Source of the DNA: Clostridiaceae bacterium
GTDB lineage: Bacteria; Bacillota; Clostridia; Lachnospirales; Lachnospiraceae
Direction: 5' to 3'
Assembly (NCBI GenBank): GCA_902363735.1
Contig: CABJBA010000001.1
Span: 620,001-684,000 of the forward strand
Length of the DNA: 64,000 bases
Below, one piece after another: positions 1-9,846 of the stretch (its first letter is position 1; each line of letters begins with the position of its first letter). The notes under the pieces were generated by a model that was not told the DNA's origin, searched no databases, and saw nothing but the letters and a program-made list of their open reading frames with translations. The translations under genes were made by a program, and so were the position numbers.

Positions 1-794
1 ACACCTGACAGGATGGACCGGAGCATGTCCGCATCCGTAATCCGCCTCAGCCCGCCTTCCGATGCAACGGTCACCCGTCCGGTCTCTTCCGATACCACGA
101 TGGTGATGCTGTCACTGACTTCGCTGACGCCAAGTGCCGCCCTGTGTCTGGTGCCCAGTTCCTTGCTGATGGACATGCTGTCAGACAGTGGAAGATAACA
201 GGTGGCTGCCGCCACTCTGTTTCCCCGGATAACTACCGCTCCGTCATGAAGCGGCGTATTATGTTCAAAGATATTGATGAGAAGCTGACTGCTGACAATA
301 CCTCCCACTTCAATTCCGGTACGTTCTATTTCCTTTAAAGAATCATTTCTTTCAATTACCATCAATGCGCCTGTCTTGACCTTAGACATCTCAAAAGTAG
401 CCTTTGCCAGTTCGTTGATGGTCTTATCCGTAAAAGCAGAACTGTCCCTTCCGTCATCAAAAGTCAGGATTCCGGTAAAGGGATTCTTGCTTCCCAACTG
501 CTCTAAAGCTTTGCGCAGCTCAGGCTGGAAAATCACAATGGCCATAGTCACAGCAGGAGTCGCAATCTTATTGAGAATCCAGAAAATGTTGTCAAGGCGG
601 AAAACATATGCGAACAAATAGAAAAGAAGGATCACTACAATCCCCTTTAACAAAGTCCACGCCCTCGTGTTCATGATCCAGGTCAGCAGTTCATACAGCA
701 AAACAGCTATAATAATTATTTCAACCAGATTAGTTTTTGAAATCCTGGGCAAAAAGGATACCCAGGAATACATTCCATCTAGAAATTCTGCCAT
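1..794 (-). CDS. cdaA: Diadenylate cyclase CdaA (3' end outside window)
   Basis: Membrane-bound synthase that makes c-di-AMP from two ATP; c-di-AMP controls potassium, osmolyte and wall homeostasis. About 264 residues are visible and the gene runs off the left edge without a stop. Seen: start ATG at 792-794 behind an AGGGAGGTGG ribosome binding site; three N-terminal hydrophobic helices (about residues 20-90); then the DAC domain with its hallmark motifs, HDGAVVI near residue 184 and GTRHRAALG near residue 215. In the family DGA and RHR bind ATP and metal. It is the last gene in view of a minus-strand run led by two small membrane-protein genes. In related genomes cdaR and glmM usually follow, which would lie left of the window (inference). 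Confidence 0.93.
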   Translation of the reverse strand, partial: MAEFLDGMYSWVSFLPRISKTNLVEIIIIAVLLYELLTWIMNTRAWTLLKGIVVILLFYLFAYVFRLDNIFWILNKIATPAVTMAIVIFQPELRKALEQLGSKNPFTGILTFDDGRDSSAFTDKTINELAKATFEMSKVKTGALMVIERNDSLKEIERTGIEVGGIVSSQLLINIFEHNTPLHDGAVVIRGNRVAAATCYLPLSDSMSISKELGTRHRAALGVSEVSDSITIVVSEETGRVTVASEGGLRRITDADMLRSILSG

Positions 795-820
795 AATACC
801 CACCTCCCTCTCATTTATTC

Positions 821-1768
821 CTACCTCTGCGGTCTTTGGAGTTTTCTGGCATTAATTTTTTGAACTTTTACATCAGGAGTGCTGACTGTAAGCTTGGGAA
901 CAGCCTTCACATAATAATAGTAGTCATCATCTTCAAACCGGACGTATTCCGTTCTGGAATAATCCACCGCAAAGACAAAAAACGTATAAATACCCGCAAG
1001 GACCATGGAAGCCAGCACTCCTGCCAAGAGTCCTGGAACCGATACGGATACTGAAGAAGTAATATCTCCCATAAAAATCACTGCAATCTGAGTAACGGTA
1101 CCGCCTGCAATAGCAATGATCCAGGCATAATCCACCGATAAATTTCTGATAATCACCACGACCACAAGGGCCAGAACGAATGCTGCAATCATGATCAGCA
1201 TTTCTTTATTTGCTATAAGACTTCTGATAATCTGCATAAATTTCTGTACTTCATCCTGTGACACATCATTAGTCAGAACACCGGCATTCTGCTTCACATA
1301 GAAAAGGGCGTAATAGATAAAAACACCGCAGCTTACGGGAATGACAGAAATGGCACTTCCTGAAAGTCCTGCAATCAGGGGAATGGCATAAGGAATTCTG
1401 AAAAGGAAACATATAGGGGTCAGCACCAGCAGATAGCTGTCTCCCGGCTGGAAGCCATAATACAAAAGCCCTGCCGCCAGAATAAATACAAGCATCACCA
1501 GAGTAATCTCCAGGGAAATTCCCCATAATTGGGCAAGCATAAACACTGCAGCCATAAAGGAAATAGCTCCGTAAGGCAAAAAGGAACATACCAAAGCCAG
1601 AACCAGGGGAACCAAAGGCTCTGTCAAAGGCGCCGTAAAGCCGATATTCTTATTTATAAGGAAAAATGTCAAGCCGCTGAAAATGAATTTGATCACAGGT
1701 GTGATATAAATATCAAATTTGGCGTAGAGCTCCTTCATTCTTTCCTTCAGCACAAGGAGGCCCATCAT
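821..1768 (-). CDS. Multi-pass membrane protein upstream of cdaA, function unknown
   Basis: 315 residues with roughly eight to nine hydrophobic segments between residues 20 and 275. A soluble tail follows, carrying an acidic-aromatic stretch (EDDDYYYYVK) and ending in basic residues. I do not recognise a named family and see no enzyme motif. It sits 26 bp upstream of cdaA on the same strand and overlaps the preceding small membrane gene by 4 bp, so the three are almost certainly co-transcribed. An AGGGAGGGCGG ribosome binding site precedes the paired ATG codons. The polytopic, transporter-like build and the position before cdaA suggest a membrane partner or transport function tied to c-di-AMP or the envelope, but that is inference. 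Confidence 0.75.
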   Translation of the reverse strand: MMGLLVLKERMKELYAKFDIYITPVIKFIFSGLTFFLINKNIGFTAPLTEPLVPLVLALVCSFLPYGAISFMAAVFMLAQLWGISLEITLVMLVFILAAGLLYYGFQPGDSYLLVLTPICFLFRIPYAIPLIAGLSGSAISVIPVSCGVFIYYALFYVKQNAGVLTNDVSQDEVQKFMQIIRSLIANKEMLIMIAAFVLALVVVVIIRNLSVDYAWIIAIAGGTVTQIAVIFMGDITSSVSVSVPGLLAGVLASMVLAGIYTFFVFAVDYSRTEYVRFEDDDYYYYVKAVPKLTVSTPDVKVQKINARKLQRPQR

Positions 1769-2193
1769 GATGTCCGCCCTCCCTTTGTCCGTTTTGCCGG
1801 TCTGGAGGTTCCTCCATACCGCTTATCCAGTTTTTTTAATTTGCCCAGGTAAACCTTTACCCCACGGCTGGCATTCCCATATCGCCTTAAATAAACATAG
1901 GCACTGATGACCAGATAGACAACCAGACCTGCGCAGTAAATAGCTCCGATCCATATTCCGGCCTGGTTCAATTTTTCAAGTTCCAAGTTGTTCAGCCAAT
2001 ATTCCATATGATATAACCCCCATAAAATAAGGCATAACAGAAAGCTAAAGGTATAGCTGAAAAAAGAGCGGAACAGCTTGCTGCTGATGTAATCGCTTTT
2101 AAAGTACCGGGTCGCAGGCAGTATTTTCTTTCCCTCATGTTTTTCAAACATGGCGAGATTTGTCATGATTTTGATTTTTTCTTCGCTAATCAT
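1765..2193 (-). CDS. Small two-helix membrane protein, first gene of the cdaA run
   Basis: 142 residues from the ATG at 2191-2193, chosen because AAGGAGAT lies just upstream; a longer open frame to 2346 has no ribosome binding site and runs through a repeat-like sequence. The first 40 residues are charged and cytoplasmic in character. Two membrane helices follow (about residues 42-65 and 78-105), then a basic C-terminal tail. No family is recognised. Its stop overlaps the start of the next membrane gene by 4 bp (ATGA), so translation is probably coupled. Together with that gene it forms an uncharacterised membrane pair upstream of cdaA. Confidence 0.7.
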   Translation of the reverse strand: MISEEKIKIMTNLAMFEKHEGKKILPATRYFKSDYISSKLFRSFFSYTFSFLLCLILWGLYHMEYWLNNLELEKLNQAGIWIGAIYCAGLVVYLVISAYVYLRRYGNASRGVKVYLGKLKKLDKRYGGTSRPAKRTKGGRTS

Positions 2194-2200
2194 CGGATCT

Positions 2201-2300
2201 CCTTTATTAGGCGAGTCCGCAGGACAAACAGCAATCCCGCGGGGCAGCAGGGCAGCCAACAAATCCCTTGGATTTGCCGTCTCACGGGCTTTCGCTCTAT
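2201..2300 (-). repeat. Structured leader with small inverted repeats
   Basis: The non-coding stretch upstream of the 142-residue gene holds the hairpin CAAATCC-ctt-GGATTTG (2260-2276) and the palindrome CCCGCGGG (2236-2243) in GC-rich sequence unlike the AT-rich promoters elsewhere in the window. It could be a dispersed repeat, or the leader or attenuator of the cdaA run. Only the local dyads are seen directly. Confidence 0.35.
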
Positions 2301-2470
2301 GAATCAGGATACGGAAAAAAGAAAAAAACTTCTTATATGCAAGCATAACGAAATTTTTTTCCCTTTTCCGTCTCCCACTTCGCCCTGCTCATTGCTATCC
2401 TGGATATTATAGCATACAACTCCCTACTTTGCGACCCCAATACATAATTTTTATTTTTTCGTAATGGCTT

Positions 2471-3682
2471 TTATTCATACCGTAATGCGTCAATGGGATC
2501 TGCCTTTGCTGCCTTCTGAGCAGGATAAATTCCGAAGAATAAACCCACCAGGGCAGAAAAACCTACTGCCACCAGAATAACAAACGGCTTGATGACCACT
2601 CCTATGCCAAACAAAAGACCTCCTGCCGTCACCAGCCCTGCTCCTGTCAGAATCCCCAGGATTCCGCCCAAAGCAGAAAGTATGGCGGATTCAGTCAGAA
2701 ACTGGATCATAATATCCTTTGTTTTTGCTCCCAGAGCTTTCCGGATTCCGATTTCCCTTGTCCTTTCAGTAACAGAAACCAGCATAATATTCATGATCCC
2801 GATTCCTCCCACCAGAAGAGAGATCGCTGCAATACCGCCTACGGCAGCTGACAAGCCTCCCATAACCCCATCCACGGTGCCCATTTCACTGGCTGCCGAA
2901 GAAAATGTGACATCCTCTTTTTTCCGGTCCTTTGTTTTTGCAAGATAGGCAGAAAGCTTATCAGAAAAAGCATCCATATCCGTGCCTTCTTTTGCATATA
3001 TCCTGATTCCGAAAATATTATCATTGGGCCAGGTAAGCAGGGTGTCTGGTATATACCCTGCCTCGTTTTCGCTGCTTCCTGCCATAATGGCTTCAAAAGG
3101 ACTTTTGTCCAGGCGGTAGATGCCCACCACATGATAATCATCCGTATTGCCGTAAATGGTTGTACGGAAGGTTTTTCCCACGGCATTTTCCGTGCCGAAC
3201 AGTTCCTTTGCCCCATTAACCTCCAGCACCACATTGTTTTTTCTTCCTTTTATATCAGCTTCGCTTAAATTCCGTCCGTAAATAATATTGATTTCATGCA
3301 CATCCGTATAATTGGCATAAATGCCCTCAAACTGATATTTAACCTTATTGCGGCCATAAAGGGCTTCCGCTTTGACCGATGCATTGCTGTCAATGTAAGT
3401 CAGTTCATCTCCAAACACTTCTTTTATTCTCTCTGCCTCGTCAAGGGTAAAATAATCGCTTTCCCTCATATCGTCTCCGTCCATCGGCCAGATGTAAACA
3501 TAAGCCATGGTCATGCCCACATTTTTATAGAGGTCGGATACCATGGAGCGCATGGTGTCTCCAATTGACACAATAGCTATAACAGAACCAATGCCTATGA
3601 TGATCCCCAGCATAGTCAAAAAAGAACGCATCTTATTGGCTTTAATGGCATGAATTGCCATATTCATATTTTCCAGCAGCAT
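2471..3682 (-). CDS. MacB/FtsX-type ABC permease (copy 2)
   Basis: 403 residues. N-terminal membrane helix with the family-typical motif [17 protein letters not shown] (about residues 18-34), a large extracytoplasmic MacB_PCD-like domain (about 45-270), then three C-terminal helices with the FtsX signature [15 protein letters not shown] (near residue 308). Ends IDALRYE, as usual for this family. It is a close paralogue of the gene immediately upstream (start and FtsX motifs nearly identical), so the pair is a tandem duplication that may form a permease heterodimer. Operon: adaptor, ATPase, permease 1, permease 2. The family exports peptides or stress compounds; the substrate here is unknown. 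Confidence 0.9.
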   Translation of the reverse strand: MLLENMNMAIHAIKANKMRSFLTMLGIIIGIGSVIAIVSIGDTMRSMVSDLYKNVGMTMAYVYIWPMDGDDMRESDYFTLDEAERIKEVFGDELTYIDSNASVKAEALYGRNKVKYQFEGIYANYTDVHEINIIYGRNLSEADIKGRKNNVVLEVNGAKELFGTENAVGKTFRTTIYGNTDDYHVVGIYRLDKSPFEAIMAGSSENEAGYIPDTLLTWPNDNIFGIRIYAKEGTDMDAFSDKLSAYLAKTKDRKKEDVTFSSAASEMGTVDGVMGGLSAAVGGIAAISLLVGGIGIMNIMLVSVTERTREIGIRKALGAKTKDIMIQFLTESAILSALGGILGILTGAGLVTAGGLLFGIGVVIKPFVILVAVGFSALVGLFFGIYPAQKAAKADPIDALRYE

Positions 3683-3694
3683 GATGCCCTCCTT

Positions 3695-4903
3695 TTACTC
3701 ATATCTCAATGCTTCAATGGGGTCTGCTTTAGCCGCCTTGGAGGCAGGGTAAAGGCCAAAGAAAACTCCCACCAGGGCCGAAAATCCCACTGCCAGAATG
3801 ACTACTGATGGCCTGATAATTACAGTCATCTGAAATGCAGCTCCTCCGGCTTTCACCAGAAGCACTCCCAGTAAAATACCGATGACCCCTCCGCACAGGG
3901 ACATAAACGCTGATTCCGTCAGAAACTGGACCATAATATCCATTGTCCTGGCACCCAGTGCCTTCCGGATTCCGATTTCCCTTGTTCTCTCTGTGACGGA
4001 AACCATCATAATATTCATAATGCCGATTCCCCCTACCAGCAAAGAAATGGCAGCAATTCCGCCCACTGCAGCCGACATCCCGGAAAGACTGGAATCCACG
4101 CTTCCCATCTGGTCAGCCACAGACATAGTCATAATTTCTGATTCCGGCCTGTTTTTTACTTTCGCCACATACCTGGTCAGTTCTTTCAGAAAAGAACTCA
4201 TGTCAACACCATTTCTGGCGTAAAAATTCAAGGACTGAAACGAATCACCTGGCTTTGTAAGAACCGTATCCGGCAGAAATCCCGATTGATTCTGGCTGTT
4301 TCCTATCATCATGGCCACCATGGGGGATAAATCCTTATGGTACACACCCACCACAGTATACTCCTGGGTATCCTTATTTATAGTCATTCGGAAGATTCTG
4401 CCCACACAGTCAGCTGTTCCGAATAACAGTTGAGCGCCTTTGTCTTCTATAACTACATGTCTGGCTCCGCTTTTTAGATCTCCTTCATTAAGAGCCCTTC
4501 CGTAAATCATATTCAAGGGCTGGACATCCGTATAATTAGAATCAATTCCCTGAAATTCAAATTTTACTTTATTGCGTCCATTGACGGCCTCTGCTTCCGC
4601 GTAGGAACGGCTGTCAATGTATTCTATCTTATCCTGGTAGATATCCTTAACACGGCTCATTTCCTCTCTGGTGAAAAAATCACTCATTCGGAAATCTTCC
4701 ACTTCCCAGGACACCATGATATTAGCACGGTTAAATCCCACATCCTTATAGGCATCGGCAAAAAGATTCCTCATGCTGTCACCTACGGACACGATAGCAA
4801 TAACCGCTCCAATGCCTATGATAATCCCCAGCATGGTAAGAAAAGACCTCATCTTATTGGCCTTTATGGCATGAAGCGCCATACTCATATTTTCAATCAG
4901 CAT
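3695..4903 (-). CDS. MacB/FtsX-type ABC permease (copy 1)
   Basis: 402 residues with the same plan as its downstream paralogue: N-terminal helix with [17 protein letters not shown], an extracytoplasmic domain of about 220 residues, and three C-terminal helices around [15 protein letters not shown], ending IEALRYE. The extracytoplasmic halves differ more than the membrane parts, which fits a duplicated pair that diverged for heterodimer formation or different partners. It overlaps the ATPase gene by 7 bp and is followed 12 bp later by the second permease gene. It resembles the YknZ/MacB class used with a HlyD-like adaptor in Gram-positive bacteria. Confidence 0.9.
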   Translation of the reverse strand: MLIENMSMALHAIKANKMRSFLTMLGIIIGIGAVIAIVSVGDSMRNLFADAYKDVGFNRANIMVSWEVEDFRMSDFFTREEMSRVKDIYQDKIEYIDSRSYAEAEAVNGRNKVKFEFQGIDSNYTDVQPLNMIYGRALNEGDLKSGARHVVIEDKGAQLLFGTADCVGRIFRMTINKDTQEYTVVGVYHKDLSPMVAMMIGNSQNQSGFLPDTVLTKPGDSFQSLNFYARNGVDMSSFLKELTRYVAKVKNRPESEIMTMSVADQMGSVDSSLSGMSAAVGGIAAISLLVGGIGIMNIMMVSVTERTREIGIRKALGARTMDIMVQFLTESAFMSLCGGVIGILLGVLLVKAGGAAFQMTVIIRPSVVILAVGFSALVGVFFGLYPASKAAKADPIEALRYE

Positions 4904-5685
4904 GGCATCTCCTCTTCCTGTTTTGCGGACTCCCTGGCTCCCGGGATTTTGGGAACATTCAAGGTGTCGCTTACCAGCTTCCCATCCCGAAAACGTATAA
5001 TCCGTTCTGTAAATGCTGCAATGTCCTCTTCATGGGTAACCACCACCACTGTAGCCCCCTCCCGGTGAAGGTTGGAAAACAGCTCCATAATTTCCAAAGA
5101 AGAAGCCGTATCTAAATTTCCCGTTGGCTCATCAGCCAGAATAAGAGGAGGTTCGTTGGCAAGGGCTCTGGCAATAGCCACCCGCTGCCTCTGTCCTCCG
5201 GAAAGTTCATTAGGCATATGCTCATATCTGCTTCCAAGTCCCACTCTCTCCAAAAGATCTAAAGCCCGCTTCTCTCTTGCCTTTTTTGAAATATGGGCAT
5301 AAGTCATGGGAAGCTCTACATTTTTCAGGGCAGAGGTTCTGGAAATCAGATTGAAAGACTGGAATACAAAGCCGATCTTACGGTTGCGGATGGCAGATAA
5401 CTCATCGGGAGGTAAATCCGCCGTATCAATGCCATCCAGATAATAATGCCCCATAGTAGGACGGTCCAGACAGCCTAAAATGTTCATAAGCGTTGACTTT
5501 CCGGAGCCGGACTGTCCCATGATGGCAACAAACTCTCCTCTTTTTATGGTTAAGTTTACCCTTTTTAATCCCAGCACCTTGATAGAACCTGTATCATAAA
5601 TCTTTGCCAGATCCACCAGCTTGATCAAATCTTCTTTTACATTTTCTGTTATGTAGGCCGGCGTTGTTTCTTTTATTTTCCACAT
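4897..5685 (-). CDS. ABC transporter ATPase of MacB/LolD/YknY type
   Basis: 262 residues. Walker [13 protein letters not shown] (about residues 57-68), Q-loop VFQSFNL, ABC signature [15 protein letters not shown] (about 161-175), Walker [14 protein letters not shown] and switch His in VTHEED. These are the hallmarks of the three-component MacB/LolD subfamily, which couples ATP hydrolysis to mechanotransmission through FtsX-type permeases. The ATG follows GGGGGAGG closely. The gene lies between the adaptor gene (12 bp upstream) and permease 1 (7 bp overlap), so this is the motor of the exporter at 2.5-7.1 kb. Confidence 0.94.
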   Translation of the reverse strand: MWKIKETTPAYITENVKEDLIKLVDLAKIYDTGSIKVLGLKRVNLTIKRGEFVAIMGQSGSGKSTLMNILGCLDRPTMGHYYLDGIDTADLPPDELSAIRNRKIGFVFQSFNLISRTSALKNVELPMTYAHISKKAREKRALDLLERVGLGSRYEHMPNELSGGQRQRVAIARALANEPPLILADEPTGNLDTASSLEIMELFSNLHREGATVVVVTHEEDIAAFTERIIRFRDGKLVSDTLNVPKIPGARESAKQEEEMPC

Positions 5686-5697
5686 AGCGCCTCCCCC

Positions 5698-7086
5698 TTA
5701 CTGAACCTGAGGAGCCACAGTCACTGCCATGCCGTCAGTCATCATGGGAGACGGTGTTTCAATTATCTGTGTCTCTTCTGTAAGAGTTCCCTCCTCTTTT
5801 GGTACGATTTCTGCTTCAATGTCACTTTCCACTCCCGTTTCAACAGAAATGTATTTCACTTTATTATGTTCCACTGCCGCAATAACCATACTGCCGTCAG
5901 GCTGCTGGATCACGGCGGAAATAGGAACTGTCCATGCATCCTCCGCCTTTTGGAGTTCGATCCTGGCCTTAGCCGTAATACCGGCAATCAGTCTGGAATT
6001 CTGATCTATAATCCGGATAGTGGTGGGAATGACCCGTTCTGTGGAGCCGCCTCCCTTTTCCTCACCTGTGGGAGAAATGGCCGTAACCTCCCCTTTTACT
6101 GTTTCACCATTTAATATATCGGCATCGATTTCTACCGGCTGTCCAATTTCTACCTTCCCAATGGAATACTCGCTTACATTGATTTTCATTTCCAGTACAT
6201 CCAGATTACTGATGATGAACATAGGCTTATCGTCATCGGTTTTATCCGCAAAACGGCCCACTTTACAATTGACACGTACTACTGTCCCTGATATGGGGCT
6301 TGTAATCCTGGTATTGTCCAGTGCCTCTTTCTTCTGTTCCAGCTCAAATGCTGCCTTTTCGATCTGAAGGGAATAAGATTCGTTGGCAATAGGCCTTCCA
6401 TCTTTTAGCGGATAGGAGCTCATCTGCCTTTGGGCGTCATTTACAGCATTGGAAGCCTCTTCCAGCCCAACCTGTGAAACATCACCTCCCTGGAACAAGA
6501 TGAGAGACCGGTCATAATTGGCTTTCGCAGCTTCATAATCCTGCCTTGCTTTTGCATACCCGTTTTCTACTTCCAGCTGCCTATCGTTATAGGTGCTGAC
6601 AGCCAGATCATAGCCGTTCTGGGCAATATCCACCTCTTTTTTTACATCCTTATCATCCAAAGTAGCTAAAAGCTGCCCTTTCTCCACCATATCGCCTTCT
6701 TTAATTGGCAGTTCCAGAATCTCTGCATGGAGATTGGAAACCACTTCCACACTGTCGGTTCCCTGGACAGGACCGCTTACAGATAGTATTTCCACTACCT
6801 CACCCTTAGAAAGAGGGATTGTGCTGACCATAACTGGTTTTGCGCTTCCCCCCGAAAAAATCCGAAGCAGGAGAAAAGCAACTCCCAAAGCTCCGGCACC
6901 TGTAAGAATCTTCTTTTTCCGGGACCACTTTTTTCCCGTTTTTTTCTTTTTCTTCTTTCCGGCTGTTTCCTCTTTCATCAGGCTTTGCAGTTCCATGTTA
7001 AACTCTTCCTCAGACATAGGCTCTGACTCCTGATCTTCAGCTCCGGTTTCATCAGGTTCACCTTTTCTGCCTTTCCAAATACGCAT
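5698..7086 (-). CDS. HlyD/MacA-like adaptor of the ABC exporter
   Basis: 462 residues. A charged cytoplasmic N-terminus with a lysine run (GKKKKKKTGKK near 44-54) precedes one membrane anchor (about 60-77). The extracytoplasmic part has a first biotinyl-lipoyl half with the motif IKEGDMVEKGQLLA, a helical hairpin region (about 155-260), the second lipoyl half (ITSPISGTVV) and beta-barrel domains. That is a membrane-fusion-protein fold as in YknX/MacA. It is the first gene of the exporter operon. In a single-membrane cell it probably gathers or gates substrate outside the permeases. Substrate is not evident. Confidence 0.9.
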   Translation of the reverse strand: MRIWKGRKGEPDETGAEDQESEPMSEEEFNMELQSLMKEETAGKKKKKKTGKKWSRKKKILTGAGALGVAFLLLRIFSGGSAKPVMVSTIPLSKGEVVEILSVSGPVQGTDSVEVVSNLHAEILELPIKEGDMVEKGQLLATLDDKDVKKEVDIAQNGYDLAVSTYNDRQLEVENGYAKARQDYEAAKANYDRSLILFQGGDVSQVGLEEASNAVNDAQRQMSSYPLKDGRPIANESYSLQIEKAAFELEQKKEALDNTRITSPISGTVVRVNCKVGRFADKTDDDKPMFIISNLDVLEMKINVSEYSIGKVEIGQPVEIDADILNGETVKGEVTAISPTGEEKGGGSTERVIPTTIRIIDQNSRLIAGITAKARIELQKAEDAWTVPISAVIQQPDGSMVIAAVEHNKVKYISVETGVESDIEAEIVPKEEGTLTEETQIIETPSPMMTDGMAVTVAPQVQ

Positions 7087-7208
7087 CTTTTCTTCCCTCC
7101 TATATGATGACAGCTTTCGCTTTTTTTAATTATAACAGGTCTTCATGACAATTTCCCATACGAATTTCTTATAATTTTCTAAATATTTCAGTTATTACTG
7201 ATAAAAGC

Positions 7209-7247
7209 AAAAAATGCACCGTCAGATTATGACAGCACATTTTTTTT
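7209..7247 (-). terminator. Intrinsic terminator after the FMN-binding lipoprotein gene
   Basis: Reading the minus strand, AATGTGCTGTCA pairs imperfectly with TGACGGTGCATT across a short loop and is followed by six T. It starts 4 bases past the stop of the lipoprotein gene. The flanking A and T runs make it potentially bidirectional. Confidence 0.8.
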
Positions 7248-7250
7248 AGT

Positions 7251-7703
7251 TTATTGTTCAGATTCCACGATACCTAAAGAGGTGTCTCCTTTTCCAGCCA
7301 TCTCCAAGAGAAGGGAGGTCATCTTCTGAAAGTTGCCTCCGGAAACTGAGGCTCCGCTTACGGTATCGATTCCCTGATCGCTTTGGGCCGCAAGGAAACT
7401 GGCAGCATAAGCCCGTGTATAGTGGTTGGGGTATGTACCCTTTTTAGAATCCATATTGCGCATATAGGCAATGTCCCAGGATTTAATAAACCCGCTTGAA
7501 TTCTTTGCATTGTATTCAACGGTTACAATTTTGCCATTGCTGACCCGGATGGTAACAAATTCTTTCCAACCGTTGCTGTATTCCGACATTTCCGCCGTGT
7601 AGTAGCCATCCTGCAAACTGTGTCCTCCCTTTTTGCAGCCGTTTATGAAAAACACCAGCATAAAGGCCAGGAGGATTATGAACATGTATTTTCCCCGTTT
7701 CAT
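7251..7703 (-). CDS. FMN-binding-domain lipoprotein
   Basis: 150 residues. Signal peptide with lipobox-like FINGC (Cys about residue 23) for lipid anchoring outside the membrane. The body resembles an FMN_bind domain: a GYYTAEM strand start, and DTVSGASVSGGNF near residues 113-125. In this family a Thr or Ser in the SGAT/S-type motif receives FMN by a covalent phosphoester from a flavin transferase. Here the motif reads SGAS, so a Ser would be the acceptor (inference). The ATG overlaps the stop of the upstream chemoreceptor gene (ATGA), which argues for a shared function, for example as an electron-carrier or redox-sensing partner. Confidence 0.8.
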   Translation of the reverse strand: MKRGKYMFIILLAFMLVFFINGCKKGGHSLQDGYYTAEMSEYSNGWKEFVTIRVSNGKIVTVEYNAKNSSGFIKSWDIAYMRNMDSKKGTYPNHYTRAYAASFLAAQSDQGIDTVSGASVSGGNFQKMTSLLLEMAGKGDTSLGIVESEQ

Positions 7704-9682
7704 TCTCCATCCCTCCCTTTAGCATCAGAGCGGAGGCGGAAGCGCCCTGACATTTCCTCAAGACTCTGAGCCTGCTGTGCCAGATCCCCACTTAGGGAAG
7801 CCACATCTGAACTTGATTCCAGATTCTGGCGGGCAAGCTGGGAAATCCTGGTTATATCAAGAGATGCATTTTCCAGGCTGGACTTTTCATTTCCCACAAG
7901 CCTTGCCAGGTCTTCCGTTATCTCATAGGTTTGTCTGGACATATCCGTCAATTCATTTAAGAAGCTGGCTGTCAGGTTGGCATACTTAGAGCCCTCTTCA
8001 ATGGCCTTTTGAGAGTGTTCAATCATTTCAGCCGTGCGCTTGGAGGAATCCGCACTCTTCTCAGCCAGATCACGGATTTCATTAGCTACTACTGCAAATC
8101 CCTTTCCGGCTTCGCCTGCGTGGGCAGCCTCAACGCTGGCGTTAAGAGCAAGAAGATTAGTCTGGAAGGCTATTTCCTCCAGAAACTTTGCAATCTTTGT
8201 TATTTCAACAGCATTGTGACTGATGTTCTTCATGGACTGAAGTGTGTTTTCCATATGTTCATCTCCCAGTGACAACCGCTCCATGGACTGCTCCATCAGC
8301 TCACGGGCAGTTCTTGCATGTTCATCCACGATGCCGATATCTTTTGATAAAGAATCCGTCTCCTCCAAAAGCCTGTCAATAGAAGAAGACTGATGACCGG
8401 AAGAATCATTCATCAAAAGCGCACTCTGAGATACCCTTTGTGCCGCATAATTCAAGGCTTCCGAAGATCTCTGAAGATCGTGAATCAACTGGTTCAAGAA
8501 ATCAGTAATGCTGTTGATAGAATCCTTCATAACCACGAAGTCACCTGCAAACTGATTGCTGACGCTGACATCCAAATTGCCTGTTGATAGCTGTTCAAGA
8601 GCGTTTTGAAGCTGTAAAATATATCCGCTCACCCGTTCCACCGTATCCTTTAAGGAGTTGGAAAGGGTCTGAGCTTCATCATTTGTCATCATTACTTCCA
8701 CTGGGCTGGTCAGATCGCCTTCTGCCAGCTTCTGTATCCGCTCTGTCACATGTCCCAAAGACTTTGAAATTTTTCCTGCAAAACGGGCAATGAACCATAT
8801 TGCCAGGAGAGTCAGAGTCAGAGTGGTTCCTATATTAACCATAACAGCAGTATTTACAACGCCTGTAAAATCTGATTTTGGCGTAATAATAGCAAGATAC
8901 CAATTAACACCTCTTACAGGTGCATAGACAACAAGACTATCCTCTCCCTCCAAAGATACAGAGGCTGAGCCAATCCTTCCCGTTTTCATGGTGTCAAATA
9001 CATTTAAAAGCCTGGTGTTATCCTTATAAAGAGAATAGACGTTCTCTTCCTTTTTGATAAACTCCTTATCCGGATAAGCCATCACCTGACCGTTTTCGTT
9101 CATAACAAAGGCATGGCCGCTGTAGCCGATATGGATGCTGCTGATTACATCGTCAAGCATATCATATTTGTAGCTTCCCACCAGATAATAGACATTCTCT
9201 TTTTCAGTGGCGATGGGCATCCCCACTGATACCTCAAGCCCGTTTTCACCGGCAAATGTATCCCCTACCACAAGATTATTGGTTTCCTGCATCATCTGAA
9301 ACAGCTTGTCTCCGGAAATGTCCGAGGGGCTGTTTGCTTTGCCTGTATACAACTTCCCTTCCTTTGTGTAAAGGGCAAGCCAGACAAATTCTATTCCTGA
9401 TGTGGCTTTATCGAGAACCTGCTGTTTTTCCGCAAGAGTCGCCTTTTCCGAAGACAGTTCCTGGTTTTCTCCTATCATAAATATGCGGTCTGCCATAATA
9501 TGTAAGTTGCTTTCAATGCTTTTTGAGGCGGTCTTGGCAAAAGGCACAAGAGTTTCCTCTAACGTAACATTTGTCAAAGACATTGCAGATATCGACAATA
9601 CAATGGTTGTAACCGCTGAAATGATGATGGTGACAATCAATGTATTTAAAATGATTTTCTGCCGAATCCCTTTTAAATTCAT
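7700..9682 (-). CDS. Methyl-accepting chemotaxis protein with dCache-like sensor
   Basis: 660 residues. Membrane helix at about 12-35, an extracellular region of about 240 residues typical of dCache sensors (motifs such as GHAFVMNENGQVMAYPD), second helix at about 277-299, HAMP (about 300-352), then a long coiled-coil signalling domain with the MCP hairpin tip EIAFQTNLLALNASVEAAHA. The tip contacts CheA/CheW. Ligand unknown; dCache domains often bind amino acids or other small molecules. It is the first gene of a two-gene unit with the FMN-binding lipoprotein gene. No che or flagellar genes occur in the window. Confidence 0.95.
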   Translation of the reverse strand: MNLKGIRQKIILNTLIVTIIISAVTTIVLSISAMSLTNVTLEETLVPFAKTASKSIESNLHIMADRIFMIGENQELSSEKATLAEKQQVLDKATSGIEFVWLALYTKEGKLYTGKANSPSDISGDKLFQMMQETNNLVVGDTFAGENGLEVSVGMPIATEKENVYYLVGSYKYDMLDDVISSIHIGYSGHAFVMNENGQVMAYPDKEFIKKEENVYSLYKDNTRLLNVFDTMKTGRIGSASVSLEGEDSLVVYAPVRGVNWYLAIITPKSDFTGVVNTAVMVNIGTTLTLTLLAIWFIARFAGKISKSLGHVTERIQKLAEGDLTSPVEVMMTNDEAQTLSNSLKDTVERVSGYILQLQNALEQLSTGNLDVSVSNQFAGDFVVMKDSINSITDFLNQLIHDLQRSSEALNYAAQRVSQSALLMNDSSGHQSSSIDRLLEETDSLSKDIGIVDEHARTARELMEQSMERLSLGDEHMENTLQSMKNISHNAVEITKIAKFLEEIAFQTNLLALNASVEAAHAGEAGKGFAVVANEIRDLAEKSADSSKRTAEMIEHSQKAIEEGSKYANLTASFLNELTDMSRQTYEITEDLARLVGNEKSSLENASLDITRISQLARQNLESSSDVASLSGDLAQQAQSLEEMSGRFRLRSDAKGRDGE

Positions 9683-9846
9683 AACTCCTCCTTTGTATTG
9701 TTACAAAAGTAATTTATTGCTTATCAAATAATATAACCTATTTGAATAAAAAACAATACTTTTGTCAAATTTTGTCATTTAATTGACAAAAAAGCTCAAG
9801 TTCTGCTGAAAAAGAACAGCTCTCTGTCTCTTCTTCCACCAACCGG

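Noticed and set aside
1765..2346. Longer 193-codon version of the first gene in the cdaA run
   Set aside because: The extra 51 codons run through the dyad-rich leader and skip the well-placed AAGGAG signal before the ATG at 2193.
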